NCBI GenBank assembly: GCA_943369665.1
Contig: CALRNX020000001.1
Coordinates: 867,486-931,485, forward strand
Reading direction: 5' to 3'
Source: UKL13-3 sp943369665
GTDB lineage: Bacteria; Bacteroidota; Bacteroidia; UKL13-3
Length of the DNA stretch: 64,000 bases
Shown: piece by piece, positions 26,011 through 35,444 of the stretch
Layout: every line of letters begins with the position of its first letter
Numbering within the stretch: the stretch's first letter is position 1
The notes under the pieces: model-generated
Databases searched by the model: none
Seen by the model: the letters and a program-made list of their open reading frames with translations, nothing else
Told to the model about the DNA's origin: nothing
Translations under genes and position numbers: made by a program

Positions 26011-27128
26011 AAGTTCTTGAAATTTTAAACCATCCTCCGGGAGAAACGTTTATCCGCCAACATGCAATTGCATTGAACATGCATGCTCCGGATATTGAAT
26101 TATGCTGGGCTTTTACCCAAACTGATCAGAACGGGCACCTAAAACAATTTGATTTTAGCACAACTAAATGTTATGCCTGGCCTAATTATAATTTATATCC
26201 CAAGTGGAAAAAAGCATTCACAAAGGCGAAATATTTGGGCAAAAGTTTAGATGCATTGTACCAACCACAACTCAACCTGCTCAAAAAAATTAAACCCGAT
26301 CTGGTACATTTTCATTTTTCGACTCTTGCTGTTAAGTATGCTCATCTCTGTGCACAACTCAATATTCCCTACACATTTAGTTTAAGGGGATCCGATATAC
26401 ATTTTTTGGAAAGCAACAGCCGTGAAAACGAAGAATACATTCAACAGCTTATTACTGTGTCCGATGGTGCAAAAGCTATTCATTCGGTAAGTGAACAGCT
26501 CAAAGATGCATTTAACAAATTAACTCATAGCAGAAAAAATCCTCATATTATTCGAACGACAGTAGATGATTCGTGGTTAAACATAACACGGAAACCACAA
26601 CCAAATTTACTTGTAGCTGTTGGCCGATTAACATGGAAAAAAGGATTCCCGAACCTAATTCTTGCGATTAAAAATTTAGTAAAAGAATACCCCACCGTTA
26701 AACTGGTTATTATCGGAGAAGGTGAGCAACGCCAGGAACTGGAATACATGATTCGGGACCTGGGACTCACTCAACATATTTCCCTTTTGGGAAAACAAGA
26801 CCAGGATGAAATTAAACGATGGTTTGCCAAAGCGCAGTGTTTTGTTTTGTCGAGCTTAGCTGAAGGGTTTCCAAATGTATTGGCAGAAGCTATGTTAGCC
26901 AGCGTTCCCATTGTAACATCCGACTGCGGGGGCATAAAAGAGATTCTGGAAAATGATAGACACGCATTCATGTATCCGGCAAACGATGTAGCACAACTTA
27001 CCGAAAAATTGTCTGTTATGCTCAAGACAACGGAAGATCAAGGATATCTTAAACAAGCAAAAGAACTGGCGGTAAAAACCTTCTCTCCCCAAATTCATTC
27101 AACCGCATTTAAAAAATTGTGGCAATAA
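26007..27128 (+). CDS. GT4-family glycosyltransferase
   Basis: The 373-residue GT-B protein has SLRGSDIHFLES near 125, LVAVGRLTWKKGFPNLILAI near 200 and CFVLSSLAEGFPNVLAEAMLASVPIVTSDCGGIKE near 275-310. It begins with TTG at 26007, which overlaps the preceding TGA (TTGA); there is no better ATG before the conserved LKVLEILNHPPGETFI start. The coupled start suggests its level is tied to translation of its neighbour. Confidence 0.92.
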   Translation: MKVLEILNHPPGETFIRQHAIALNMHAPDIELCWAFTQTDQNGHLKQFDFSTTKCYAWPNYNLYPKWKKAFTKAKYLGKSLDALYQPQLNLLKKIKPDLVHFHFSTLAVKYAHLCAQLNIPYTFSLRGSDIHFLESNSRENEEYIQQLITVSDGAKAIHSVSEQLKDAFNKLTHSRKNPHIIRTTVDDSWLNITRKPQPNLLVAVGRLTWKKGFPNLILAIKNLVKEYPTVKLVIIGEGEQRQELEYMIRDLGLTQHISLLGKQDQDEIKRWFAKAQCFVLSSLAEGFPNVLAEAMLASVPIVTSDCGGIKEILENDRHAFMYPANDVAQLTEKLSVMLKTTEDQGYLKQAKELAVKTFSPQIHSTAFKKLWQ

Positions 27129-28327
27129 ACGCTAATCCCAACATACTTGTTATAATTGGCCAATGGCCGAGCAAAACGCACCCTTACCTGGTATGGTTGT
27201 TTGGTTTACTTAGAAAAGAGTTTGGCAATCTGCAGCTCATGTTGTTTGAAGAACCTGCTTTATCATACGGCTATGAATTATTGGGAAAGGAACAAACACA
27301 GCAAGTGTTGGAACACGCATTATACCGTCAACCATTTACGTATAATCCGTTTACACATATAAAAACGATCATCACAGGACTCCTGCATTTGAAACAAACA
27401 CAGGCCATCATAAAAGAATGCAAACAAGACGGTTTAACCAATGCCCAGGTATACGGACAGTTTTTGTACTTCCACTGCTTACTAGGAAAAAAGTACGACC
27501 TGGTCCATATCAATGCGTTGCAAACAGCTTATCATTTTAAAGCCAAAGCATGGTTTGGAAATGCCAAGGTATTAGTCAGTTCACGTGGACAGGATTTCGA
27601 TTTTTTTCCGGATAAATACGACACCCTCTTAACCAAAGTAGATCATGTGCACGTATTGGGTTCTTATTTAAAAAACAAAGTGTTGGCAAAGGGAATTGCA
27701 GAGAAGAACATAACCATTATTCCTCCTGCTCATATACCCAATGAACCTGCAGCAATACAATCGAAAAAAAGACCATCTGCAACAATTCACATTGCCACCG
27801 CAGCAAGGTTAACATGGACCAAAGGTTACCGGTATGCCATTGAAGCCATTGCTCAACTCATCCATCAAAACGTGGATGTGCATTACCATATTTATGGAGA
27901 CGGAGACCAGAAAGAAGAGCTGTTGTATTTGGTCAACTTATTAAACATTCGGCAACATGTAACCTTTCATGGTTGGCTAACCGAAAACGTTCTGAAAGAA
28001 GAACTTGTTCAACATGATATTTACCTCTTGCTTTCCATTGAAGAAGGATTTAACAATTCGGTGGTATTGGCTCAAAGCCTGGGATTACCTTGCATCGTGG
28101 CAAATACTGGTGGTTTGCCTGAAAACACCATTCACCTCAAAACAGGATTGGTTGTAGAAACATATAATAGCAGCGATGTTGTTAAGGCCATTATGATGCT
28201 TAACAATGATCCAGCCTTATACGAACAAATGAGTCTTCAGGCAATTCAAAAAGTGAACCAATACACGATACCCCAGCAAATTAAAGCATACGCTACAATG
28301 TATCATTTTATGACCGATAATAACTAA
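27119..28327 (+). CDS. GT4-family glycosyltransferase
   Basis: This 402-residue GT-B protein contains VLVSSRGQDFDFFPDKYD near 155-172, IHIATAARLTWTKGYRYAIEA near 220, and IYLLLSIEEGFNNSVVLAQSLGLPCIVANTGGLPE near 300-335. The start is a GTG overlapping the end of the preceding gene by 10 nt. The sequence PSKTHPYLVWLFGLLRKEFG at the N-terminus is typical of transferases that build repeat units. Sugar specificity is unknown. Confidence 0.91.
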   Translation: MAINANPNILVIIGQWPSKTHPYLVWLFGLLRKEFGNLQLMLFEEPALSYGYELLGKEQTQQVLEHALYRQPFTYNPFTHIKTIITGLLHLKQTQAIIKECKQDGLTNAQVYGQFLYFHCLLGKKYDLVHINALQTAYHFKAKAWFGNAKVLVSSRGQDFDFFPDKYDTLLTKVDHVHVLGSYLKNKVLAKGIAEKNITIIPPAHIPNEPAAIQSKKRPSATIHIATAARLTWTKGYRYAIEAIAQLIHQNVDVHYHIYGDGDQKEELLYLVNLLNIRQHVTFHGWLTENVLKEELVQHDIYLLLSIEEGFNNSVVLAQSLGLPCIVANTGGLPENTIHLKTGLVVETYNSSDVVKAIMMLNNDPALYEQMSLQAIQKVNQYTIPQQIKAYATMYHFMTDNN

Positions 28328-28328
28328 A

Positions 28329-29213
28329 ATGGTAACGAAGGTTCTTCATATCCTCAATGCATTGTATTGGTTGCTCCTGGGAAGAGAGATCATTGTCCCC
28401 ACCTTTGGAAGTTATGGCGACTTGCTCATGACCAATGGAGTTCTCAAGCAATACTCAGCGTTAAAAAACAGGAAGCTTTTTGTTATCTGTAAAAACGATG
28501 TTTTATTATACAATCTTCCATTTATTGAAAAGCATATTGCCCATTCATCTGCATTTTACTTCATCTTATGGATGTCGAAATGGTTTAACAATATTAAAAT
28601 CATAAACTACGGTGCGATCAATACGGATGCTGACCAACACCTGATGCAACGGATTGCAAACTGCTTATCATTTAAACTCGAACCAGGGTTTAAACCCTTT
28701 TATAAAATGGATAACGCAGCAGATGCGATTCCCCTTGACTTTATCAAGTCGGATTTGCCTGTTATCTGTATTCAAAGCGAAGCAAATACTACCTTTAGCC
28801 AGAATAAAAACTGGATCCCGGAGAGAATGGATGAACTTGTAGCAACCCTCAATCACAAAGCCATCACCATTCAAATAGGAGCAAAAGATGATCGTAAATT
28901 AGCAACGCATTACCATTACCAAGGTGAACTTACCATACGTCAGAGTATTTATTTACTTTCCAAAAGCAATTTGTTTATTGGTACAGAAGGTGCCTTAATG
29001 CATGCTTGCAGTGCCATCAACACAAAGGCTGTTATTATTTTCGGGGGGTATATTCACCCGCATCAAAGTGGGTACGAAAATATCATTGGGTTGAAATCTG
29101 ATGTGGAATGTGCTCCGTGCTTACTCACAACTCCTTGCCCTTTTAAGATGAAATGTATGAACCAGATTACTTTTGATACAGTGATGGATCAAGTCAATAA
29201 ATGCCTGCAATGA
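28329..29213 (+). CDS. GT9-family (heptosyltransferase-like) glycosyltransferase
   Basis: This 294-residue protein has IIVPTFGSYGDLLMTNGVL near 20-38, corresponding to the GDxL motif of ADP-heptose:LPS heptosyltransferases. A C-terminal SIYLLSKSNLFIGTEGALMHACSAINTKAVIIFGG segment (about 205-240) carries the donor-binding GTEG-A-HxxxA pattern. Cysteine-rich ECAPCLLTTPCPFKMKC near 262-278 is also common in this family. The exact donor could be a heptose or another sugar. It follows the previous gene by one base. Confidence 0.88.
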   Translation: MVTKVLHILNALYWLLLGREIIVPTFGSYGDLLMTNGVLKQYSALKNRKLFVICKNDVLLYNLPFIEKHIAHSSAFYFILWMSKWFNNIKIINYGAINTDADQHLMQRIANCLSFKLEPGFKPFYKMDNAADAIPLDFIKSDLPVICIQSEANTTFSQNKNWIPERMDELVATLNHKAITIQIGAKDDRKLATHYHYQGELTIRQSIYLLSKSNLFIGTEGALMHACSAINTKAVIIFGGYIHPHQSGYENIIGLKSDVECAPCLLTTPCPFKMKCMNQITFDTVMDQVNKCLQ

Positions 29214-30196
29214 CCTTTGATGTAATTATAACAACATACAACAGGCCGGAAAGGGTAAAACAATTTGCAGAAGCAATATTATCCTGCAATTTGTTACCCG
29301 AACAAATTATTGTTGTCGATTCTTCGGATGTACCACATTCGTCCATCCAAACATTGGCTAAAGTAAAATACATCCGATCATCGCATAAAAACCAACCCTA
29401 TCAACGTTACCTCGGTGCTCACCTTTCGAATGCGGATATTGTCTGCTTTTTTGATGATGACCTTGAGATTGTCAATAAAGACCTCTTTACCCTGATCATG
29501 CAACCTTATGCGGAACAGGAAGTGGTGGGTTCCAGTATTGGAATCGATTATCAAAACTCAATTTCAGGTAAAACCCCGGAAAGCCTGATCCGACCAACGT
29601 CTGCAGCAGCAAGGAAATTACTGCAACTAAGCGGTGTTAAATTTCCTCAACCCGGTAAAATTACGTATGCAGGCATGACAGGAGAAGTGCCCAATACAAT
29701 TCAACAGATTGACTATTTTTATGGCCCTTGTATGAGTTTTAAACGGAATGCATTTAACCAAACCCTGAACGCTCAACTATTGGACCTGTTTGAACAAAAA
29801 ATGGGAATGGGTGAGGATAAGATCATTAGCATGTTGGTAGCACAATATGGCAAATTGATATACAATCCGGCCCTGTGTTTGCATCACCCGGCTGTTGAAA
29901 GCTCTTACTTTCAAAACATAACAGAGTTTACTGCCAAAACATTGTATAGCAGAAAGCTACTGAACACTATTTTTGCCCAAACCAGACAAATAAACAAATT
30001 AATAGCCTCGGCTCAACTCTGGTGGTATATCCTTGGACGATTGTTTGTTTCCTCTTTAACTTATATGGTGAAACCTCAACAGTCGAGAAAACTCAAACTC
30101 ATTGGTTTAGTTAGAGGGATAAAACTATTGATGTTTAACAACCCACACACTGCTTACAACTGGCAGCACGAAATAAACCTCGACAGTACAAAATAA
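29210..30196 (+). CDS. GT2-family glycosyltransferase
   Basis: The 328-residue protein starts MTFDVIITTYNRPERVKQF, with VDSSDVPHSS near residue 38 and the metal-binding FFDDDLEIVN near 82. The later part has GMGEDKIISML and HHPAVES motifs near 205-225. I prefer the ATG at 29210 (ATGA overlap with the preceding stop) over one three codons upstream at 29201. Transfer of a hexose or deoxyhexose is likely but not specified by sequence. Confidence 0.87.
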   Translation: MTFDVIITTYNRPERVKQFAEAILSCNLLPEQIIVVDSSDVPHSSIQTLAKVKYIRSSHKNQPYQRYLGAHLSNADIVCFFDDDLEIVNKDLFTLIMQPYAEQEVVGSSIGIDYQNSISGKTPESLIRPTSAAARKLLQLSGVKFPQPGKITYAGMTGEVPNTIQQIDYFYGPCMSFKRNAFNQTLNAQLLDLFEQKMGMGEDKIISMLVAQYGKLIYNPALCLHHPAVESSYFQNITEFTAKTLYSRKLLNTIFAQTRQINKLIASAQLWWYILGRLFVSSLTYMVKPQQSRKLKLIGLVRGIKLLMFNNPHTAYNWQHEINLDSTK

Positions 30197-30197
30197 C

Positions 30198-31403
30198 ATG
30201 TTAAAGACAGCTCAGATTCATAAACTTTTCTTTTGGTTAACATTTACAATGGTATGTCCGGTGCTTTTAATTGCCGGGCAAAATATCTCATTGTTTATTT
30301 TCACCTATATCTTTTTCCAGGGTGGAACAAAAGCTAAACTCATTCAGTACCGACATTTTATACAAATTTCAATTTTGCTTTTTGCCGCAGCGAGTGTGAT
30401 CAGCGTGATTGATGTAACCGAAAATGATAGTGATGCCTTGTCCCGCTCGCTGCAAGTACTGCCCAATTATTTGTATTGGTCTGTGATGGTATGGGTGTTC
30501 ATTGCCGGAGCGCAATATTTCCCGTTTCAATCCATTCATAAATACATCTTTCTCGGATTGGTGACCTATATTATTTATTTCCTGTTTTTAAGAGATCTTG
30601 CCATTTCAGGTTGGATTGCCAAGTTATCCCAAAACGCTTTTGCATTGGTATTGATCTGTTTCACACCACCAGCCCTGGTTTATGTCAAGGAAAAATACGG
30701 ATTAAAATATAGCCTTCTTATTTTAGCCATCATATTGTTTATCCTTGTACGCGATGGTAGAAGAGCAGGATCCGTTCTCACAATGGTATCATCACTCGGA
30801 GCATTATTTTTACCATCTATCAATATCAGGTATTTATCATCAGGGATCATTGTATTTATTTCCTTAGCCATATTTCTTTCGACCGATATTGGTGAAGATA
30901 TTATCCTTAACCTGAATCCGCGGATCCATGAGCTATTGTACGAAAGCGAAAAAATAACCACAGAGGATCGTTCCTATCTTACCCGCCAACTCATGATCGA
31001 AAAGGGAATGACCATTTTTGAAGATAATCCGCTAACAGGAATCGGATTAAACAATTTTGACAATGTTGAAGTAGAGTTTAAAGGTGATTTTGATGGATCG
31101 GAATTTGTCATAAACAAGGAGGGAACCAATGAAACAAGCTCTCATAACTCATACATCAACCTATTGGCAGAAGGTGGACTCTTTCTCGTGATCCCCTTTA
31201 TCCTCATATTAGTATTTAATATCGTACAATTTGTGCTCAATTATAATTCAAGAGATAACAGGCAAAACTCTTTTTATTGGGCATTCCTTGCAATGAGCAT
31301 TCACCTTTTCTTTATTACCGGTATTGTAAATGTTTACGTGTGGTTCTTAATTGCCATTTGCACTGCGCTGAGCACTCTAAAATATAGTACATCCAGCAAA
31401 TGA
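30198..31403 (+). CDS. O-antigen ligase / polymerase family membrane protein (WaaL/Wzy-like)
   Basis: The 401-residue protein has about ten to twelve hydrophobic segments and one large periplasmic loop (about 255-325). The loop contains MTIFEDNPLTGIGLNNF and NETSSHNSYINLLAEGG, the conserved R...P-G-G and SHNxY motifs of the Wzy_C family. Members either polymerise repeat units or ligate finished chains to lipid A core. Because the locus has an ABC exporter and no visible Wzx, ligation is attractive, but a Wzx elsewhere would favour polymerisation. The gene begins one base after the GT2 stop. Confidence 0.9.
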   Translation: MLKTAQIHKLFFWLTFTMVCPVLLIAGQNISLFIFTYIFFQGGTKAKLIQYRHFIQISILLFAAASVISVIDVTENDSDALSRSLQVLPNYLYWSVMVWVFIAGAQYFPFQSIHKYIFLGLVTYIIYFLFLRDLAISGWIAKLSQNAFALVLICFTPPALVYVKEKYGLKYSLLILAIILFILVRDGRRAGSVLTMVSSLGALFLPSINIRYLSSGIIVFISLAIFLSTDIGEDIILNLNPRIHELLYESEKITTEDRSYLTRQLMIEKGMTIFEDNPLTGIGLNNFDNVEVEFKGDFDGSEFVINKEGTNETSSHNSYINLLAEGGLFLVIPFILILVFNIVQFVLNYNSRDNRQNSFYWAFLAMSIHLFFITGIVNVYVWFLIAICTALSTLKYSTSSK

Positions 31404-32575
31404 AATTAGGCTTTCACTATCATGCTCCATACAAAAAGATCGATGGCAAAATTTTGTTATCAGGTACGATAGGTGTTTTTGTTGATGAGTTGGCAAAACA
31501 ATGTGAGCAGGTCTATTTATTTTTAGAAGAACAAACGGACAATGATTCCGTTGAAGAAGATCATGAGATTACTTCAAAGAATATAACCTTGGTAAGCCTC
31601 GGAGCTAAATCAACTTTTTACAAAAGATTGCTTGCTCCCGGGTCGAAACTAAAGATCATGGAAGAGCATATCCATCTTATTGATCATTTGTTGCTTCGTT
31701 CACCTTCACCCTTATGTCCACATATATACAAAAGGTTTCATAATATCTGCCCTACAACCAACTTACTCGTTGGCAATTATATCCATGGGCTGAAAAGTTT
31801 AAAACAACCTTTTATACGTAAAACTGCCATTATCGTTCTAATGTATTATTACCAATGGTTACAAAACAGAATGGTGAACAACTCGGATATTATAGTGAAT
31901 AGTATTGCGTTGGGTGAGGAGAACCAAAAAAGAGCACGTTCTGTTCACCATGTTAAAACCACTACCTTATCCAAGGAAGATTTTTTTTACCGAACAGATA
32001 CTTTTTTACAACCCACAAAAAGAATTTTATATACCGGGCGGATCAATTTTCAGAAAGGCTTGCGCGAACTCATCAGTGCAGTAACATTGTTAGAAAATCC
32101 ACACTCCTATTTTATCGATATTGTTGGTTGGGAAGAACCCGGGACATTTTCTTATACAAATGCTTTACAAGAATTAGCCATCGAAAAGAAAATTGCTAAC
32201 CAGCTTTTGTTCCATGGCAAAAAGAAGATCGGAGAAGAACTGAATCAATTCTACCGAAATGCCGATCTGTTTGTATTACCAACCTACCACGAGGGATTCC
32301 CAAGAAGCATATGGGAAGCCCTTGCAAACGGATTGCCCGTTATTGCTTCAACAGTTGGAAGCATACCGCATTACTTAACACATGAAAAAAATGCATTGCT
32401 CATCGAACCTAGAAATGTTACAGACATTGTTGAAGCGATTCATGAACTTGAGCATAACGGAGAACTAAGAACCACGCTAATCAGGAACGGCTATGATATT
32501 GTCAGCTCAGTAACACTTGAAGAACAAACAAAACTTCTTCTCACTATTCTTAAATCAACAAATCAGTTAAGATAA
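31400..32575 (+). CDS. GT4-family glycosyltransferase
   Basis: This 391-residue GT-B enzyme overlaps the ligase gene by ATGA. Motifs include RILYTGRINFQKGLRELISAV near 210-230 and LFVLPTYHEGFPRSIWEALANGLPVIASTVGSIPH near 290-325 with E-x7-E. The N-terminal half has FVDELAKQCEQVYLFLEE, typical for acceptor-binding domains. It is probably cytoplasmic and membrane-associated. Confidence 0.91.
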   Translation: MKLGFHYHAPYKKIDGKILLSGTIGVFVDELAKQCEQVYLFLEEQTDNDSVEEDHEITSKNITLVSLGAKSTFYKRLLAPGSKLKIMEEHIHLIDHLLLRSPSPLCPHIYKRFHNICPTTNLLVGNYIHGLKSLKQPFIRKTAIIVLMYYYQWLQNRMVNNSDIIVNSIALGEENQKRARSVHHVKTTTLSKEDFFYRTDTFLQPTKRILYTGRINFQKGLRELISAVTLLENPHSYFIDIVGWEEPGTFSYTNALQELAIEKKIANQLLFHGKKKIGEELNQFYRNADLFVLPTYHEGFPRSIWEALANGLPVIASTVGSIPHYLTHEKNALLIEPRNVTDIVEAIHELEHNGELRTTLIRNGYDIVSSVTLEEQTKLLLTILKSTNQLR

Positions 32576-32577
32576 GG

Positions 32578-33585
32578 TTGAAAGCAAAAATTTTAATTAC
32601 CGGCCCAATCTTTAATACGCCTTCCGGCCCATCTGGAATGGGAGGCTTATTGTATACCAAACTCAAAGAAGAAGGTTATGTAGTTTATAAAAAGTCGGCT
32701 TTTAGAAATATCCTGTTAAGATATATTGATACCGTATTAGCCGTTTTGTTTTTGAAATATGATACGCTTTTTATCCAGGGTTTTGCATTAAGAGCCTTTT
32801 ATTTGGAAAGTGTGATCTGTAAAATTGGGAAACTCAGAGGAAAAAAAGTGATCTATAATATTCATGGTGGTGCATTCCCCGAGTTTTATCAAAACAATGT
32901 ACAATGGAGTGATTCCGTTCTGAAGAATATTGACCATATTGTCACCCCATCACACTATATTCAAGCATTTTTACAATCAAAAAATTACAGGGTAACCTAT
33001 ATTCCAAACTTCATTGAGTTACACCTTTTTCCACATAACTGGCAATACAGCGGCTCGTTTAATTTACTCTGGGTAAGGGCATTTCATGATATTTACAAAC
33101 CTGAGCTTGCTATCAGAACGGTTCATGCACTGAAACAGAAATATCCCAATATTCATTTAACAATGGTTGGACCCGACCAGGGTTTATTAACTGAAAGTTT
33201 AGCGCTTATTCAATCCTTACACCTTCAGGATAAGATCACCATAACAGGTGCGATAGCCAATACAAAACTTACAGAATATTATTGCTCACATGCTGTCTTT
33301 ATTACCACCACTTCATACGAAAGTTTTGGTGTTTCATTAATGGAAGCAGCGGCATCAGGTATCCCAATGGTGAGCACTTCCGTTGGCGAAATCCCCCATT
33401 TATGGAAAACAGATACCGATTGTTTATTGGTAACAGACAATGATGTAAAAGCCTTTTGCGAAGCAATAGATAAATTATTTTCAGATAAAGAACTTCAACT
33501 CAGGTTATCAAGTGCTGCACAAAAAAAAGCAGAACAATATACCTGGACAAAGATCAAACCCCAATGGGATGATATCCTACAATAA
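32578..33585 (+). CDS. GT4-family glycosyltransferase
   Basis: The 335-residue GT-B protein has NIHGGAFPEFYQNN near 95-108, IVTPSHYIQAFL near 120 and AVFITTTSYESFGVSLMEAAASGIPMVSTSVGEIPH near 240-275. The start is TTG at 32578, 2 nt after the preceding stop; no in-frame ATG occurs before the conserved KAKILITGPIFNTPSGPSG opening. It is followed by asnB after two bases. Confidence 0.9.
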   Translation: MKAKILITGPIFNTPSGPSGMGGLLYTKLKEEGYVVYKKSAFRNILLRYIDTVLAVLFLKYDTLFIQGFALRAFYLESVICKIGKLRGKKVIYNIHGGAFPEFYQNNVQWSDSVLKNIDHIVTPSHYIQAFLQSKNYRVTYIPNFIELHLFPHNWQYSGSFNLLWVRAFHDIYKPELAIRTVHALKQKYPNIHLTMVGPDQGLLTESLALIQSLHLQDKITITGAIANTKLTEYYCSHAVFITTTSYESFGVSLMEAAASGIPMVSTSVGEIPHLWKTDTDCLLVTDNDVKAFCEAIDKLFSDKELQLRLSSAAQKKAEQYTWTKIKPQWDDILQ

Positions 33586-33587
33586 AT

Positions 33588-35444
33588 ATGTGCGGAATTA
33601 ACGGAGTACTACATAAAAACAACCAACCTGTAAACGAGCATTTACTCATACAGATGCGCGACCGCTTGAAACACCGGGGACCTGATGATGCGGGAACCTG
33701 GATCGATCATCATATCGGGTTTGGACACCGAAGACTGTCCATCATTGATACAAGCCATAATGGACATCAGCCACGATTAAGCAAAGACGGTCGTTATGCG
33801 ATCGTGTTTAATGGAGAAATTTACAACTTCGAGGAATTCAAACCGGAGCTGTCAGCAAAAGGATATTCATTCTCATCTGAAAGCGACACAGAAGTCCTAT
33901 TATATTTATATATTGAATATGGTGATGCAATGCTTGACCGGTTAAACGGAATGTTCGCCCTTGCGATATGGGATACCCTGGAACAAAACCTATTCATTGC
34001 AAGAGATCGTGTAGGTGTTAAGCCTTTATACTTTTACAACTCTGATTCATTGTTTGCCTTCGCATCTGAACCCAAAGCCCTTTTTGCATATGGAATTGAA
34101 AAAACAATAGACGTTTCCCAGCTAAATGAATGGTTGTTGTATCGGTACGTAAGCGGTGCAAATACATTATATCAAAACATCTATTCATTATTGCCAGGGT
34201 ATTCAATGACGCTTAGCAAAAAAAACAACTTCACCCTAACACAAAAACGCTGGTGGAACTTAAGTGATAAAATAAGGAACCACGCTCCCATTCAACATCC
34301 AACCGAATGGTTTAAGGATACGTTCTTATCTTCTATTAATTACAGGATGGTTAGTGATGTTCCTGTAGGTATTTTGTTAAGTGGTGGGCTTGATTCAAGC
34401 AGTGTAGCCGCAGCTGTTCATCAAAACGGTTTCAGCAATATCAATACTTTTAACGTAGGATTTCCGGGTTTCATTGACGATGAAGCAGCACAAGCCGCAA
34501 ACTTTTCGAAGAAACTAGGATTCAACTTTCACAGCATCAGCATCACCGGTGATGACTTTTATGACAATCTTGTAAGGTCAACTTATATTCTTGATGAACC
34601 GTTAACACACCATAACGATCCACAACTGGTTGGAATCTCTAAATACTCCAAACAATTTGTGACAGTACTGTTATCAGGAGAAGGTAGCGATGAGTTAATG
34701 GCGGGATATGTAAGGTATAATCCCTTAAAGTATTTGCAATACGCGAATATGGCCAAGGAATTATTAAAACTCATTCCAGGCAGGTTTAAAAACAATCGCT
34801 TTCAAAAACTGGAAAACTACCTTCAACTTAAAAACACAACAGAGCAGATCTTGTATAATGCCAGTGGTTATTATCCGCGGGATTATGAAAAATACGGAGT
34901 GGATGCTTTTGGGATCTCCAATACCTTCCGTTACGATATTGCCAAAGAAGCCAGGGAACTTTTTCCGGATAATATCCTTCGGCAAACGTTGTATGTAGAT
35001 CAACATACTTACTTATGCTCTTTAAATACCCGTAATGACAGGGCTTCAATGGCTGCTTCGATTGAATGCAGAGAACCTTTTTTGGATTACCGCCTAATTG
35101 AGGGAATTGGATCGTTGCCGGATAAATGGTTTATCCGAAATGGAAATGGTAAACATTTGTTACGAGAAAGTATGGCTTCATTATTGGGACAACAAGCTCT
35201 TTCGTTTCGTAAGATCGGATTTAGCATTCCATGGCTTGAATTGGTGAAATCTTCCGAACAACTTTCAACCGATTGGGAAAACTTTCACCACTCCGGGATA
35301 TTTCAAATAGGAATACTGGCTAAACTCGATATCCTGAAAATAAAAGCTGATTACCAGGAAGGAGACAAAAGCAAGGAATTACTCATCAGGCAATTGTTCA
35401 TGTTGGCCTTTTGGTACAAACATTCTTATCAAAACAATTCATGA
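33588..35444 (+). CDS. asnB: asparagine synthase (glutamine-hydrolysing)
   Basis: This 618-residue protein has an N-terminal class II glutamine amidotransferase domain starting MCGI (nucleophile Cys2 once Met1 is removed; RGPDD near 29-33, FNGEIYN near 74-80). The C-terminal ATP-pyrophosphatase domain has GILLSGGLDSSSVAAAV near 260, and GEGSDELMAGYVRY near 365. It makes asparagine from aspartate in other settings, but homologues inside polysaccharide loci are thought to amidate uronic acids or other carboxylates of the glycan. It overlaps the next gene by ATGA. I do not claim it is the housekeeping enzyme. Confidence 0.94.
   Translation: MCGINGVLHKNNQPVNEHLLIQMRDRLKHRGPDDAGTWIDHHIGFGHRRLSIIDTSHNGHQPRLSKDGRYAIVFNGEIYNFEEFKPELSAKGYSFSSESDTEVLLYLYIEYGDAMLDRLNGMFALAIWDTLEQNLFIARDRVGVKPLYFYNSDSLFAFASEPKALFAYGIEKTIDVSQLNEWLLYRYVSGANTLYQNIYSLLPGYSMTLSKKNNFTLTQKRWWNLSDKIRNHAPIQHPTEWFKDTFLSSINYRMVSDVPVGILLSGGLDSSSVAAAVHQNGFSNINTFNVGFPGFIDDEAAQAANFSKKLGFNFHSISITGDDFYDNLVRSTYILDEPLTHHNDPQLVGISKYSKQFVTVLLSGEGSDELMAGYVRYNPLKYLQYANMAKELLKLIPGRFKNNRFQKLENYLQLKNTTEQILYNASGYYPRDYEKYGVDAFGISNTFRYDIAKEARELFPDNILRQTLYVDQHTYLCSLNTRNDRASMAASIECREPFLDYRLIEGIGSLPDKWFIRNGNGKHLLRESMASLLGQQALSFRKIGFSIPWLELVKSSEQLSTDWENFHHSGIFQIGILAKLDILKIKADYQEGDKSKELLIRQLFMLAFWYKHSYQNNS

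Noticed and set aside
24922..28327. Recent triplication of GT4 genes
   Set aside because: The three proteins share only family motifs and differ in length and N-terminal halves; the similarity is old, not a recent tandem duplication.
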